Source: Pelosinus propionicus DSM 13327
Lineage (GTDB): Bacteria > Bacillota > Negativicutes > DSM-13327
Assembly (NCBI RefSeq): GCF_900114615.1
Contig: NZ_FOTS01000012.1
Location: forward strand, 64,001-128,000
DNA: 64,000 nt
Reading direction: 5' to 3'
Both the position numbers and the translations under genes were made by a program. The notes under the pieces were generated by a model. That model saw only the letters and a program-made list of their open reading frames with translations, did not search any database and was not told the DNA's origin. How positions within the stretch are numbered: the stretch's first letter is position 1; each line of letters begins with the position of its first letter. Below, in pieces: positions 23,899 to 32,162 of this stretch.

Positions 23899-24105
23899 CT
23901 ATATTTGGGGGTAGGCATTGCTATAACGCTTTTCTATGTATCTTAGTACTTTGGCTTCATCGAATCTCCAAGAGTTCTTTATTTTAATTGCAGGGATCTT
24001 GCCATTTCTTGCAAGTCTAGTGATGCAACTTGGAGTAAGGGATAAAAGGTCGGCAATGCGTTGTGCATTTACATAAATTGGTTGCTTTCTAGTTTGCGTA
24101 GTCAT
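23899..24105 (-). CDS. excisionase-like HTH_17 protein
   Basis: 68 residues from the second of two adjacent ATGs (24105), after AGGAGG. VNAQRIADLLSLTPSCITRL, then RNGKIPAIKIKNSWRFDEAKVLRYIEKRY. More like the two domains of the next gene than like the 22-kb cluster (shared RIADLL, WRF, YIEK). Confidence 0.78.
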   Translation of the reverse strand: MTTQTRKQPIYVNAQRIADLLSLTPSCITRLARNGKIPAIKIKNSWRFDEAKVLRYIEKRYSNAYPQI

Positions 24106-24155
24106 CATTCTCCTCCTATGTATGATGTGATTATTAAATTCCTAAATGTTAATTC

Positions 24156-24641
24156 TTATGTATTGCTTTTCCTTTGGCGATTGTGTAGAAAACGACGGTC
24201 ATTTATTTTATGTGTATATCCACTTGTACTATCATAATAATTACTAAAAACTTTCTCGATATACTCTATCACTTCTGATTCGTTGAATCTCCAAGCACCG
24301 CCAATCTTTAAAGCAGGGATTTGGTCTTCATTTGCTAGTTTTATGACGCTAGCTATAGAAGTTGATAAAAGGTCTGCAATGCGTCGTGCGTTGGTATAAA
24401 TAAAGGTAGCTTCTTTGTAAAGATTGTCTTTTAAAACAGGTGTTTCATCCATGCTGATATAATTTGTAAAATACCGTTCCTCTAGACATTTAAGAACTTT
24501 GATTTCATCGAACCGTATTATGCTTCCAATTCTTAAGGCAGGGATTAAATGACAACCTGCGAGTCTTAGTATGCTTGCTTTTTTTATTCCAGTGATTTCT
24601 GCGATGTGTATAGCTTTTACATATTTAGGCTTTACTTCCAT
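24156..24641 (-). CDS. protein with two tandem HTH_17 domains
   Basis: 161 residues from ATG 24641, after AAAGGGAG. Domain 1 at about residues 8-60 (VKAIHIAEITGIKKASILRL ... IPALRIGSIIRFDEIKVLKCLEERYF) and domain 2 at about 80-138 (TNARRIADLLSTSIASVIKL ... IPALKIGGAWRFNESEVIEYIEK). A fusion of two copies of the fold found singly elsewhere in the element; it could bind a double site as a monomer. The C-terminal 25 residues are basic. Confidence 0.78.
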   Translation of the reverse strand: MEVKPKYVKAIHIAEITGIKKASILRLAGCHLIPALRIGSIIRFDEIKVLKCLEERYFTNYISMDETPVLKDNLYKEATFIYTNARRIADLLSTSIASVIKLANEDQIPALKIGGAWRFNESEVIEYIEKVFSNYYDSTSGYTHKINDRRFLHNRQRKSNT

Positions 24642-24659
24642 AATATCACTCCCTTTCAT

Positions 24660-25134
24660 TTTCTATGATTATAAACGACGAACTCCTCGCAGCAGCTTCA
24701 TAGCGAGGCTTTATTTTGATTTACATAGTAATGCATAGGTGCATATTTGAATTTTAGCCTAAGAAAATCATGATTGCAATAGTTTATACTAAATAACAAT
24801 AATTATCAAAATTTATCAGAAATTATTAAAGGAGGTATGCAACGATAGGACGAGGGCAAAGTTTCGGTGATATCCTTAACAAGGGAGAGGATACATACAA
24901 AGACAATGAACGGTAATAAAGTTGCATAGCGAATTATCCATGTATAAACAAATGGCATTAACGAATGTCAATGAGTAGCCTCGTAAACGTTGCTAACGAT
25001 GAAACCACAATAGAGTCTCGGCTGGTTGCGGATAATTTTGGAAACGATTCATAGACATGTCTTAGAAAATAAAGGTTTTTTGTAAAACAATGTATAAATG
25101 ATAGATGTAGAACTTTTTAAATGGAGATAAATAT
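24660..25134. other. non-coding gap of 475 bases
   Basis: An AAAGGAGG at about 24830 is followed by ATGCAACGATAG, a four-codon frame; an adjacent frame without a usual start runs 23 codons. No gene is called. The stretch to 25030 contains several short complementary words but no structure I can name. Confidence 0.4.
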
Positions 25135-25800
25135 ATGGAGAAAATCGTCAAGTTTTGGAAGGATGCGGTTTGGTCGAAAATAATTGCTACTGCTATTTGG
25201 GAGAATAAAGGAGCTTTAGTTACAATTACAGTAACTATAATAAGCATAACTGTTCCGTGGCTTCGTGAAAATTGGTATATCCCTACAATTAGTATCGCAG
25301 TAGTTCTTATCATATTTCTAAGTATAAAAAACAAGTCACTAAAAAAACAAGTTAAGTCGGTAAAAGAAGAGAATGCTAATTTATTGAGGCAGGTGGACAA
25401 GCTCAATATACAAGTAGATAGTTTGAATATCCAAAATACAAATCTAATTCAAGAGTCAAGTAATATTAAGAATCAAATAAATAGTACGCCACCCACGGGG
25501 TTAGATTGGTTGAAAAAAGAAGACCTTTCATGTTATGAGGGGCTATTTTGGTTTAAAGTAAAAAATAGTATAAAAGGAAGAAAAAGTTACCATCAGGAAT
25601 TGGAGGATAATCCTCAATTTCGAAAATTATTAAATAATGGTGTTCTTACGAAGATTCAAATTCATGGTTATGAAATAACCCCAGAAATTTTTGATTATTT
25701 GGACGACGAGTTCAATAAATTAGATCTGGAACATAGAAAAGAATTAATAAGGTTACTTACATTTACAGGTGGAGAGTTTGACGCATACTTTTTAGCTTAA
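25135..25800 (+). CDS. membrane coiled-coil protein of unknown function
   Basis: 221 residues, ATG after TGGAG. Two hydrophobic segments at about residues 27-45 (ALVTITVTIISITVPWL) and 49-65 (IPTISIAVVLIIFL), then a coiled coil at about 68-112 (SLKKQVKSVKEENANLLRQV), then a soluble C-terminal domain. This layout is common among membrane-anchored sensors and effectors of phage defence, but no specific family is recognised. The next gene follows in the same direction after 66 bases. Confidence 0.65.
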   Translation: MEKIVKFWKDAVWSKIIATAIWENKGALVTITVTIISITVPWLRENWYIPTISIAVVLIIFLSIKNKSLKKQVKSVKEENANLLRQVDKLNIQVDSLNIQNTNLIQESSNIKNQINSTPPTGLDWLKKEDLSCYEGLFWFKVKNSIKGRKSYHQELEDNPQFRKLLNNGVLTKIQIHGYEITPEIFDYLDDEFNKLDLEHRKELIRLLTFTGGEFDAYFLA

Positions 25801-25866
25801 AGTATATATTGATAAAAATAAAAACAATTTGTAGCAGTTTAAAGATAAAGAGTAGGGGAATTTTAT

Positions 25867-26736
25867 ATGAAAGAATTTGAAGATGTTGTGCAGCCGATTA
25901 CTCCTGAAATTGCCAAGTTACTCACTGATGGAAGTAAAATACTTGATGAAGGACTTAGATATGGAGTATATTTATATGAAATAATCTATGAAAGCAACCA
26001 CAGTAGAACTAGGGTTGCCGATATGGTATTGGGACTTATGTTCCGTGAAGTTTTAGAAGTTGTTGATGGAATCAACATCTTATTAAAATCTAGTTGTGTT
26101 GTGGCTTCAAAACCTTTAGTTAGAACACTATTAGAATTATACGCTCAAATGAAACTCATAATAGAAGGAAATTCTGAGAACAACGCGAGGGCGTACATGG
26201 TTTGCCATATTCATTTACAAATAGATACTTTTCAGAAACCTGACAATGAAGGAGTGAGCGAGAAGGAAGAAGATGCAGAAATAATTAAGAATTTGCTTAA
26301 GGTGCTACATAGCTCAGAATATAAAGAGATTGATAGTAGATGGATAAAGCTGTATAAGAAAAAGGGTTATCATCCTAATTGGTATAATATTATTGAAAAA
26401 CCTCGTAAGAGTATAAATGCACTCTTGGAGGCTATTAATGATGATGAAACGTGCAGAATTGTTTACGGATATTTGTCTATGAGTGCTCATGGTTTTACAG
26501 CTTTTAATAAACTAGAAGTAGTAGGGGATCAATATGAAATGACTCAGTTAAGACATCCAAACAGTTTTGCTAGTACCACTAATTTTGCGATGATATTACT
26601 TTGTGATATTTACCATTGCTTAATAGAGAGATATCTATCCAAGGAAGATGAAGAAAAATTTACAGAATGGTTCGAAGAAAGAATGGTATTGTGCAATGAA
26701 TTAGCTGCGTATGAAAAGAGTTATTTAAAGTACTAA
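25867..26736 (+). CDS. DUF5677-like protein
   Basis: 289 residues, ATG after AGGGGAA. Helical throughout. KPLVRTLLELYAQMKLIIEG and GYLSMSAHGFTAFN match my recollection of the DUF5677 pattern (RxxxE ... S.H). Such proteins are frequent on mobile elements, often near defence genes; function unknown. Forms a probable two-gene unit with the membrane coiled-coil gene. Confidence 0.65.
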   Translation: MKEFEDVVQPITPEIAKLLTDGSKILDEGLRYGVYLYEIIYESNHSRTRVADMVLGLMFREVLEVVDGINILLKSSCVVASKPLVRTLLELYAQMKLIIEGNSENNARAYMVCHIHLQIDTFQKPDNEGVSEKEEDAEIIKNLLKVLHSSEYKEIDSRWIKLYKKKGYHPNWYNIIEKPRKSINALLEAINDDETCRIVYGYLSMSAHGFTAFNKLEVVGDQYEMTQLRHPNSFASTTNFAMILLCDIYHCLIERYLSKEDEEKFTEWFEERMVLCNELAAYEKSYLKY

Positions 26737-26959
26737 TAAGCCTCAAAAAATACAGTAAAACATACAGTGTCGGTAAAAGGACTACCTGGAACTACTACGA
26801 TACTGTATAAAATATCAATACAATTTCCCATGGATAAATAAATGGGAACCCTCGTAATCAAAGGTTTCAAAGTGGTCTATATAACTTAGGCATTTAAAGA
26901 CTATCGTTGATATTGAAGAGGCAGTTCGAGTCGGTCTAACTCCATCATCTAGGAAATAC

Positions 26960-26992
26960 AAGGCTTTCAGCGATATGCTTGAAGCCTTTTTG
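26960..26992 (+). terminator. rho-independent terminator
   Basis: AAGGCTTTCA...TGAAGCCTT followed by TTTTGATTTT, about 220 bases after the DUF5677-like gene. The 570-base gap 26737-27305 contains this, two repeats and a leader, but no gene. Confidence 0.75.
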
Positions 26993-27038
26993 ATTTTCCT
27001 GCATATATGATGCACTGTTTTAGTATGCCCTTGTAATA

Positions 27039-27102
27039 GGGTACGGTGATAATTCTGAGCCTAATGAGGGAACTGTTTCTCAGGTAGCTGTGGCATTATC
27101 AC
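27039..27102. repeat. hairpin-forming repeat GGGTACGGTGATA, copy C
   Basis: GGGTACGGTGATAATT at the left end and ATTATCAC at the right, with an inner TCTGAG...CTCAG pair; same left end as copy B. Confidence 0.6.
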
Positions 27103-27137
27103 TGTGTGCCATGGGTTACTAAGTTCTTAGGATATCC

Positions 27138-27168
27138 GACCTCCATAAATCGCCTGTGTTGAATTTTA
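27138..27168 (+). repeat. 31-bp dispersed repeat, copy 2
   Basis: Begins GACCTCCATAAATCGCCTGT; one difference from copy 1 at 8181. Similarity goes on for about 15 bases (AGTGT...TCCATAG). With copy 1 it brackets most of the element as a direct repeat. Confidence 0.85.
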
Positions 27169-27224
27169 GAGAGTGTGTCCATAGTAAAGTATAGGTGGTT
27201 ATATTCCGATGTAGCGATGATTTG

Positions 27225-27274
27225 AAATATTCAAAGGGAAAATAAAGGAAAATGTCAGTTTATGCCTAAGTAAT
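27225..27274 (+). promoter_or_regulatory. duplicated leader L1 with a five-codon ORF
   Basis: About 50 bases nearly identical to 28126-28176 (two substitutions, one indel). Contains AAAGG followed by ATG TCA GTT TAT GCC TAA (MSVYA), 5' of a secreted-protein gene. Confidence 0.6.
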
Positions 27275-27305
27275 AAGGGTAGATTTGTAAATGGAGGAAT
27301 ATTAT

Positions 27306-28004
27306 ATGTTTAGAAAAGCACTTATCATTTTAGGTATCGTTTTCAGCTGTATGTATACAACGGTTTTTGCGGCATCACATGTTGTGATTAATGATGTGGA
27401 AACAAAGGAAGTTAAAAACTACATAATTGAAAAACTGGCACTCAGTGGATCTAATTGGATAATTGAACAGGCTAGTGATAACAATTTAGTTTTATTAGCT
27501 ACAAGAACACAAAATGCAGGTTTATTTGGTCAATATACTTGGTCATACGAAAATAGGTTAGGGTTTGCTTTTGTACAAAAAGATAAGGATGTTATTCTAT
27601 CTGTTAGTGAAACATGTACCTCTCATGCACCTAATGGAGCGACTACTATTACCCCTGTCGGTACTGCAAATACTGAAATACCTTATTTGCAAAATGTAAA
27701 AGGATATTTTAATGGAATGTATCTATTTGGTTTTAACTGTAGTAGCAAAAAAGAAAATGGTGGTTTTCCAATCACGGATATTTCACCATTTGGCGCATTT
27801 GAAAAAGAAGGAATAAGGATTGGTGATGTATTAATTGCTGTTAATGATGTTAAGTTAAAGAAAGCTAGGAATAGCGATGCTATTGACGGATTATTCTTTG
27901 ATAAAACTAGACAAACAACATTGAAGTTTTTAATTAAACGTGGTGAAGTTGAGAAGATCCATAGCATAACATCAGAGTACATGCCACCTGAATTTAAGAA
28001 ATAA
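27306..28004 (+). CDS. secreted protein with C-terminal PDZ-like domain
   Basis: 232 residues from ATG 27306, eight bases after TGGAGG. Signal peptide at 1-23 (MFRKALIILGIVFSCMYTTV...FAA). The C-terminal third (ISPFGAFEKEGIRIGDVLIA, then VNDVKLKK) is a PDZ fold as in HtrA or signalling proteins; the middle region is beta-rich and unrecognised. No protease motif. Cargo-type gene with its own leader. Confidence 0.72.
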   Translation: MFRKALIILGIVFSCMYTTVFAASHVVINDVETKEVKNYIIEKLALSGSNWIIEQASDNNLVLLATRTQNAGLFGQYTWSYENRLGFAFVQKDKDVILSVSETCTSHAPNGATTITPVGTANTEIPYLQNVKGYFNGMYLFGFNCSSKKENGGFPITDISPFGAFEKEGIRIGDVLIAVNDVKLKKARNSDAIDGLFFDKTRQTTLKFLIKRGEVEKIHSITSEYMPPEFKK

Positions 28005-28125
28005 GACAAAAATAATTTTAGTTTCAAGCAATTCATATCGTTTTCTTTAAATATAAACGCTAGTTTGTACATTGTTATAAGTGTATAGGCTAGCGTATTT
28101 CTATTTGTAGTTCAGATATTATTTT

Positions 28126-28176
28126 AAATATTTAAAGGGAAAATAAAGGAATAATGTCAGCTTATGCCTAAGTAAT
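28126..28176 (+). promoter_or_regulatory. duplicated leader L2 with a five-codon ORF
   Basis: Second copy of the leader at 27225; the tiny frame reads ATG TCA GCT TAT GCC TAA (MSAYA) after AAAGGA. A GTATAATAAT lies shortly after it. Confidence 0.6.
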
Positions 28177-28209
28177 CTTTGTATAATAATGTAAACTGGA
28201 GGCAGTACA

Positions 28210-28488
28210 ATGGAAATATTTATTCCTGCTTTATTCCTTGGTCTAATCCCTGGAGTCATAGCAAAATCAAAGGGACGTAGTTTCTTTTCGTGGTACGTGT
28301 ATGGAGTACTGTTATTCATAGTTGCATTGATTCATTCTATTGTTATTAAGTCTACAGTAGAGCACAAGGAAAAAGAAATGCTTGAAGCTGGCATGAAGAA
28401 GTGTCCATTTTGTGCGGAGATGATCAAGCCTGATGCAAAAGTATGTAGATATTGTGGTAGAGATTTAGTTGAAGTAAGAGCAGAGTGA
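28210..28488 (+). CDS. small membrane protein with C-terminal zinc ribbon
   Basis: 92 residues, ATG after TGGAGG. Hydrophobic segments at about 3-17 and 28-48, then a zinc ribbon KKCPFCAEMIKPDAKVCRYC with both CxxC knuckles. The pattern is common in superinfection-immunity-like and other small membrane proteins of phages and bacteria; no specific function. Confidence 0.75.
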   Translation: MEIFIPALFLGLIPGVIAKSKGRSFFSWYVYGVLLFIVALIHSIVIKSTVEHKEKEMLEAGMKKCPFCAEMIKPDAKVCRYCGRDLVEVRAE

Positions 28489-28538
28489 TTATTAGTTGTT
28501 AGCAAAGTCATGCCTATATTTAAAAAGGAGTTATATTT

Positions 28539-29048
28539 ATGACAAATTATAAGGAAAGCGTAAAAATGATGATTGATACTAATATCTATGATAAACTCTT
28601 TGAGGATGATATTAGCAGAGATAGACTTATAGAACAAATCAAAACAGGGAATATAAAATTATATAGCAACAAGATTATTGAAGGCGAGTTAGAAGCAATA
28701 GATTTAAATAGGTATCCTGAGAAGACGGATAAGAAAGAGTGGCTATTGAAGTTTCTTAATGAGTTTACAGAAAATGTTGCAACAGAAGTCTTTGCATATG
28801 ATGTTGTAGGATCGGGCTATGACGAATCTAAGTGGATATCTTCTGAGAATGAAAAATTATACTCGAACATTAAACCAGATGGCGATCCTAAAAATGATAT
28901 AAAAGATCGAATAATTGCACTAACTGCAAATGCTGATGTTGATATATTAGTTACAAATGATCACATTAAACAGAGCGTAGAAGAAGTAATATCCATTAAA
29001 GTGCTAGACTATAAAAATTTTATTGATTACATTAATAATATAAGGTAA
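28539..29048 (+). CDS. PIN-like nuclease domain protein
   Basis: 169 residues, ATG after AAGGAG. MMIDTNIYDKLF carries the first PIN aspartate near residue 13; later acidic positions are E in EGELEAID, D in DIKDRIIALTA and VDILVTNDHIK, fitting a metal-dependent RNase fold. No antitoxin gene lies next to it (the upstream gene is the membrane zinc ribbon), so either it is not a classical VapC or its partner is elsewhere. Confidence 0.65.
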   Translation: MTNYKESVKMMIDTNIYDKLFEDDISRDRLIEQIKTGNIKLYSNKIIEGELEAIDLNRYPEKTDKKEWLLKFLNEFTENVATEVFAYDVVGSGYDESKWISSENEKLYSNIKPDGDPKNDIKDRIIALTANADVDILVTNDHIKQSVEEVISIKVLDYKNFIDYINNIR

Positions 29049-29127
29049 TCTGAGTTTTAAACATATAGACCCTTGTCTTTTTCTGCAGAAATATATATAA
29101 TAGCCTTAAGGAAGGCGGTGGAATTTT

Positions 29128-30432
29128 ATGAAAAGAAAGGAAGACTTAGTTAATAATGGAGATGTAGCAGCCAAAAAGAAGAAAACCAAAAGCCGGCAGA
29201 ATGGCGAGGGTACAATCTATGACAAGGTAGTCAAGAAGAAACGTAAGAATGGCGAAGAGTATGAGCTAAAGTATGTCGAAGCTCAAATAATGATCAATAA
29301 CAAAAGGTGCACCAAGACCTTCAAAGGTAAAAGAGAAGCCTCTGCATGGCTACAAAAGAAACGTGAAGAAGCCAGCAAAGGAATATACATAGTATCGAAC
29401 AAGGTGAAATTCAAAGAGTTCGCTGATACATGGCTAAAGGATAAGGAGATTGAAGGTAAAAAAGAAACAACATTGTCAGGTTGGAGATTATACCTGGATA
29501 ATCATATATTGCCTTCATTGGGTTCTATAGCATTGAAGGATATAACCACAGAAAAACTAAATAGTTTCTATAGTGAAAAGATGGGAACTAATTCTCAAAG
29601 AAAAAGAGATAGCAAAACTGAAGAAAAGAAGAATGAACCAATCAGCCCAAATACAGTAATACATTTCCATCGTATAATCCATAATATCCTGAATCATGCT
29701 ATAAAACATAGGATACTAGCCTATAATCCTGCTACTGCTTGTAGTAAGCCCAAAGCAGTAAAACCACAGATTAATATTCTAACTGTCGAAGAGGTTGTGA
29801 AACTACTAGAAACAGCTAGGCTATATAATATCAAGAAGAACGGTGAAATTAACGAAAAAGTGAATCAAAGCTATTATCCTGCATTGGTAGTCGCTGTGTA
29901 CACTGGACTTAGGCGTAGTGAACTAATGGGACTTAAATGGAAGTATGTTGATTTAGATAATGGTATACTAACCATTACAGAAACGTTATTACAAATTACT
30001 GGTAAGAAAGCCTACCAAGAAGATGACACTAAAACATACGCAGGTAAACGAACAATAGCAGTACCATCCGAAGTTATTGAGATTTTAAGTAAACATAAGG
30101 AATACATGGGTGATACCGAATATGTATTCTGCAATAATAAAAGGGGAACGCCAGACCCACATAACTTTAATAGATTCTTTGAGAAATTACTGGTGAAGGC
30201 TGGCATAGAAAAACATGTAAGGATACATGACCTTCGTCATACAAATGTTTCTATGATGGTTCTACAGGGCGTCAATCCCAAAGATATATCCAAGCGAATA
30301 GGTCACTCCTCGTATTCCTTCACAATGCAGACCTATGCACACATAATGCCTGAGACAGATATGAAAACCGCTGAAAAACTATCTGAATTACTACAGAAAT
30401 CCACGGAAAAACCTACGGAAATAAAGGGTTAA
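29128..30432 (+). CDS. int: tyrosine integrase of the element
   Basis: 434 residues, ATG after GGCGG. N-terminal arm-binding region rich in lysines (TKSRQNGEGTIYDKVVKKKR), SAM-like core-binding domain at about 90-200, catalytic domain with R in YTGLRRSELMGLKW, HDLRHTN (HxxR), GHSSYSFTMQTYAHI (H/W position and the tyrosine nucleophile). All catalytic residues are intact. The gene reads toward attR, 183 bases away; it should recombine the tRNA-Arg 46-bp core. Confidence 0.95.
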   Translation: MKRKEDLVNNGDVAAKKKKTKSRQNGEGTIYDKVVKKKRKNGEEYELKYVEAQIMINNKRCTKTFKGKREASAWLQKKREEASKGIYIVSNKVKFKEFADTWLKDKEIEGKKETTLSGWRLYLDNHILPSLGSIALKDITTEKLNSFYSEKMGTNSQRKRDSKTEEKKNEPISPNTVIHFHRIIHNILNHAIKHRILAYNPATACSKPKAVKPQINILTVEEVVKLLETARLYNIKKNGEINEKVNQSYYPALVVAVYTGLRRSELMGLKWKYVDLDNGILTITETLLQITGKKAYQEDDTKTYAGKRTIAVPSEVIEILSKHKEYMGDTEYVFCNNKRGTPDPHNFNRFFEKLLVKAGIEKHVRIHDLRHTNVSMMVLQGVNPKDISKRIGHSSYSFTMQTYAHIMPETDMKTAEKLSELLQKSTEKPTEIKG

Positions 30433-30614
30433 TAAGTATAAAAAGTTTCTGCAAAGTTTCTGCTACGCCACCGAATTTAACCAAGAAAACCTAGTGTGAT
30501 GAATAACAACGACAAGTGGAATATTGTACTGTAAATGTGATTAATCCAGTAATATCAATGGCTAATGGGGAATATAAGGGTTCGTGAAAATGTCTAAAAA
30601 TATCGCCCATCACA

Positions 30615-30660
30615 CTTCTAAGCCGTGGGTCGCACGTTCGAATCGTGCCAGGCACACCAT
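30615..30660 (+). repeat. attR: 46-bp copy of the tRNA-Arg 3' part
   Basis: Identical to 8010-8055. The 5' half of the tRNA is missing here, so this is not a second tRNA gene. Confidence 0.95.
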
Positions 30661-30669
30661 GAAATGTTT

Positions 30670-30699
30670 AAGCTTGCATACATTTATGCAAGCTTTTTT
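30670..30699 (+). terminator. original terminator of tRNA-Arg, now beyond attR
   Basis: AAGCTTGCAT-ACATTT-ATGCAAGCTT with TTTTTT: a 10-bp perfect stem ten bases past the tRNA 3' end copy. Confidence 0.85.
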
Positions 30700-30918
30700 A
30701 GTGTATAAATGTGTAAATCAAGATGTAAAAGAGTAAAGTTAAAAACTAAATTTAATTAGACTTCCATATTAGAAGGTCATATTTCTTTTATCGAGTGGTC
30801 ATAATAACTATATCTGTAAATGAAAGTTTGATCATGCTGTTAAAAGTATTTTTTAATGCTTATAATAAGTTGCTTTATATGCAAATGCAGATTAATAGCT
30901 AGCAGGGAGGGACTTGTA

Positions 30919-31131
30919 GTGGATAACAAAATTAATAGATATAAAAACAATGATAAAGTATCTTTTGAGAAGCGAACATTATTTGGAAGCTCTTTAGTGA
31001 AAGGGGTTATTGTTAGTTATCGATTTCTTAATTACAATTGGATATATTTAGTTGAATGCGGTGATGATAAAAAATTGATTGTTGTTCCAGAAGATGAACT
31101 TTGGTTATTAGAAGAGAGCAGTGATGAATAA
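30919..31131 (+). CDS. hypothetical protein
   Basis: 70 residues from a GTG at 30919, eight bases after GGGAGG; the longer frame has no site. Beta-rich, acidic C-terminus (VPEDELWLLEESSDE). Reads like a small SH3-type barrel (KVSFEKRTLFGSS, IVSYRFLNYNWIYLVECGDD), but no family is assigned. First host gene after the element. The following 350 bases hold no gene apart from the terminator at 31360. Confidence 0.6.
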   Translation: MDNKINRYKNNDKVSFEKRTLFGSSLVKGVIVSYRFLNYNWIYLVECGDDKKLIVVPEDELWLLEESSDE

Positions 31132-31359
31132 TAGTTGAGAAGTCGTTATGCTTTAAATTTCACAACTGAATATAATGAAGTAAAAATAAGAATTAATGAG
31201 CGATACTGCTCGATTGTACTCTATTGATTTTATTTTGAATATTCTATATAATGTTAGTACATTTATTAAGCTTATAGTACAAGAGATGTATGTTGAATTT
31301 GATATTTTATCCTTAGATATATCTTTAGATCTTAGTAATCTATATAGATAAAGAAAGGA

Positions 31360-31392
31360 AGGTGGAGTCTGTATAGAAGGCTCTGCCTTTTT
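31360..31392 (+). terminator. rho-independent terminator
   Basis: AGGTGGAGTC...GGCTCTGCCT with TTTTTG. Confidence 0.75.
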
Positions 31393-31484
31393 GTTTAAAC
31401 GAAGCATAGCAAAGACGGCAGCATGTCGATTTTACAAGGTTTTATAGGGGAAGATATTATATCGAAACATTAGGAGGTACTATT

Positions 31485-32084
31485 ATGAGAATACTAGGGT
31501 CCATTATCGTCTTGTTGGTATTAGTATGCAATCAGGCTTTTGCCATAGCCCTTATTAATCGAGAAGAAATTAAAGCAGCGCAGCAATATGGTGAGAAGCA
31601 TGCTAACATGGAATGGGAAGCGTTTTTAATGCCATGGATTTCTTATGAAGAGAAAACCCCACGACTTAACGAATTTTCTGAGAAAGCGTACCTATATACA
31701 AAGTTTTTATTATTGGCTACAGATGCAAGAGAGAAGAGTCTAAGAGGAGTAAGCCCTCAGTTAGAGGATAGTGAAGATATATTAACAAATTATAATGGTT
31801 ATCTTACCTTCAGTGTGACGTTGTATGGTTCGCAAGAAAAGTTTGGGCAGAATGCTATTGCTAGTTTAAAACAAGGTGATGCTTCCATTCAGGCGTATCA
31901 GATTGTCATACCCCCTATGGCAGAAAAAATGGCAAAGAGTATTGAGAAACCTACATATAGATTACAATGCTATATATATTTTTTAGAAAAAAAGATAGCA
32001 ATTGATAAACCGGTTATATTATCAATTACTACAAAAGATAAACGGGAGCATAATTTCTATTTTGATTTTGCGCAGGTGAGATAA
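31485..32084 (+). CDS. secreted protein of unknown function
   Basis: 199 residues, ATG after TAGGAGG. Signal peptide at about 1-20 (MRILGSIIVLLVLVCNQAFA). The mature part has no cysteines in motif arrangement and no recognised domain; alternating helical (KAAQQYGEKHANMEWEAF) and beta stretches. Possibly periplasmic or outer-envelope. Confidence 0.7.
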   Translation: MRILGSIIVLLVLVCNQAFAIALINREEIKAAQQYGEKHANMEWEAFLMPWISYEEKTPRLNEFSEKAYLYTKFLLLATDAREKSLRGVSPQLEDSEDILTNYNGYLTFSVTLYGSQEKFGQNAIASLKQGDASIQAYQIVIPPMAEKMAKSIEKPTYRLQCYIYFLEKKIAIDKPVILSITTKDKREHNFYFDFAQVR

Positions 32085-32162
32085 AATCTAAAAAATTAAA
32101 TAGATAAATGAATGATGTAATTGATTGTGAAGCACGTAATGTTATGCGACGGAGGGAATAGT

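Noticed and set aside
24837-24916. A strong AAAGGAGG followed by a four-codon ATG frame and a 23-codon frame without a usual start
   Set aside because: Would need an ATA start or a frameshift; not enough evidence for a gene.
26908-27010. Frame reading DIEEAVRVGLTPSSRKYKAF before the terminator at 26960
   Set aside because: Looks protein-like but has no start or ribosome site and runs into the terminator stem; perhaps a remnant, not called.
30615-30657. Second tRNA-Arg gene
   Set aside because: Only the 3' part is present; it is attR.
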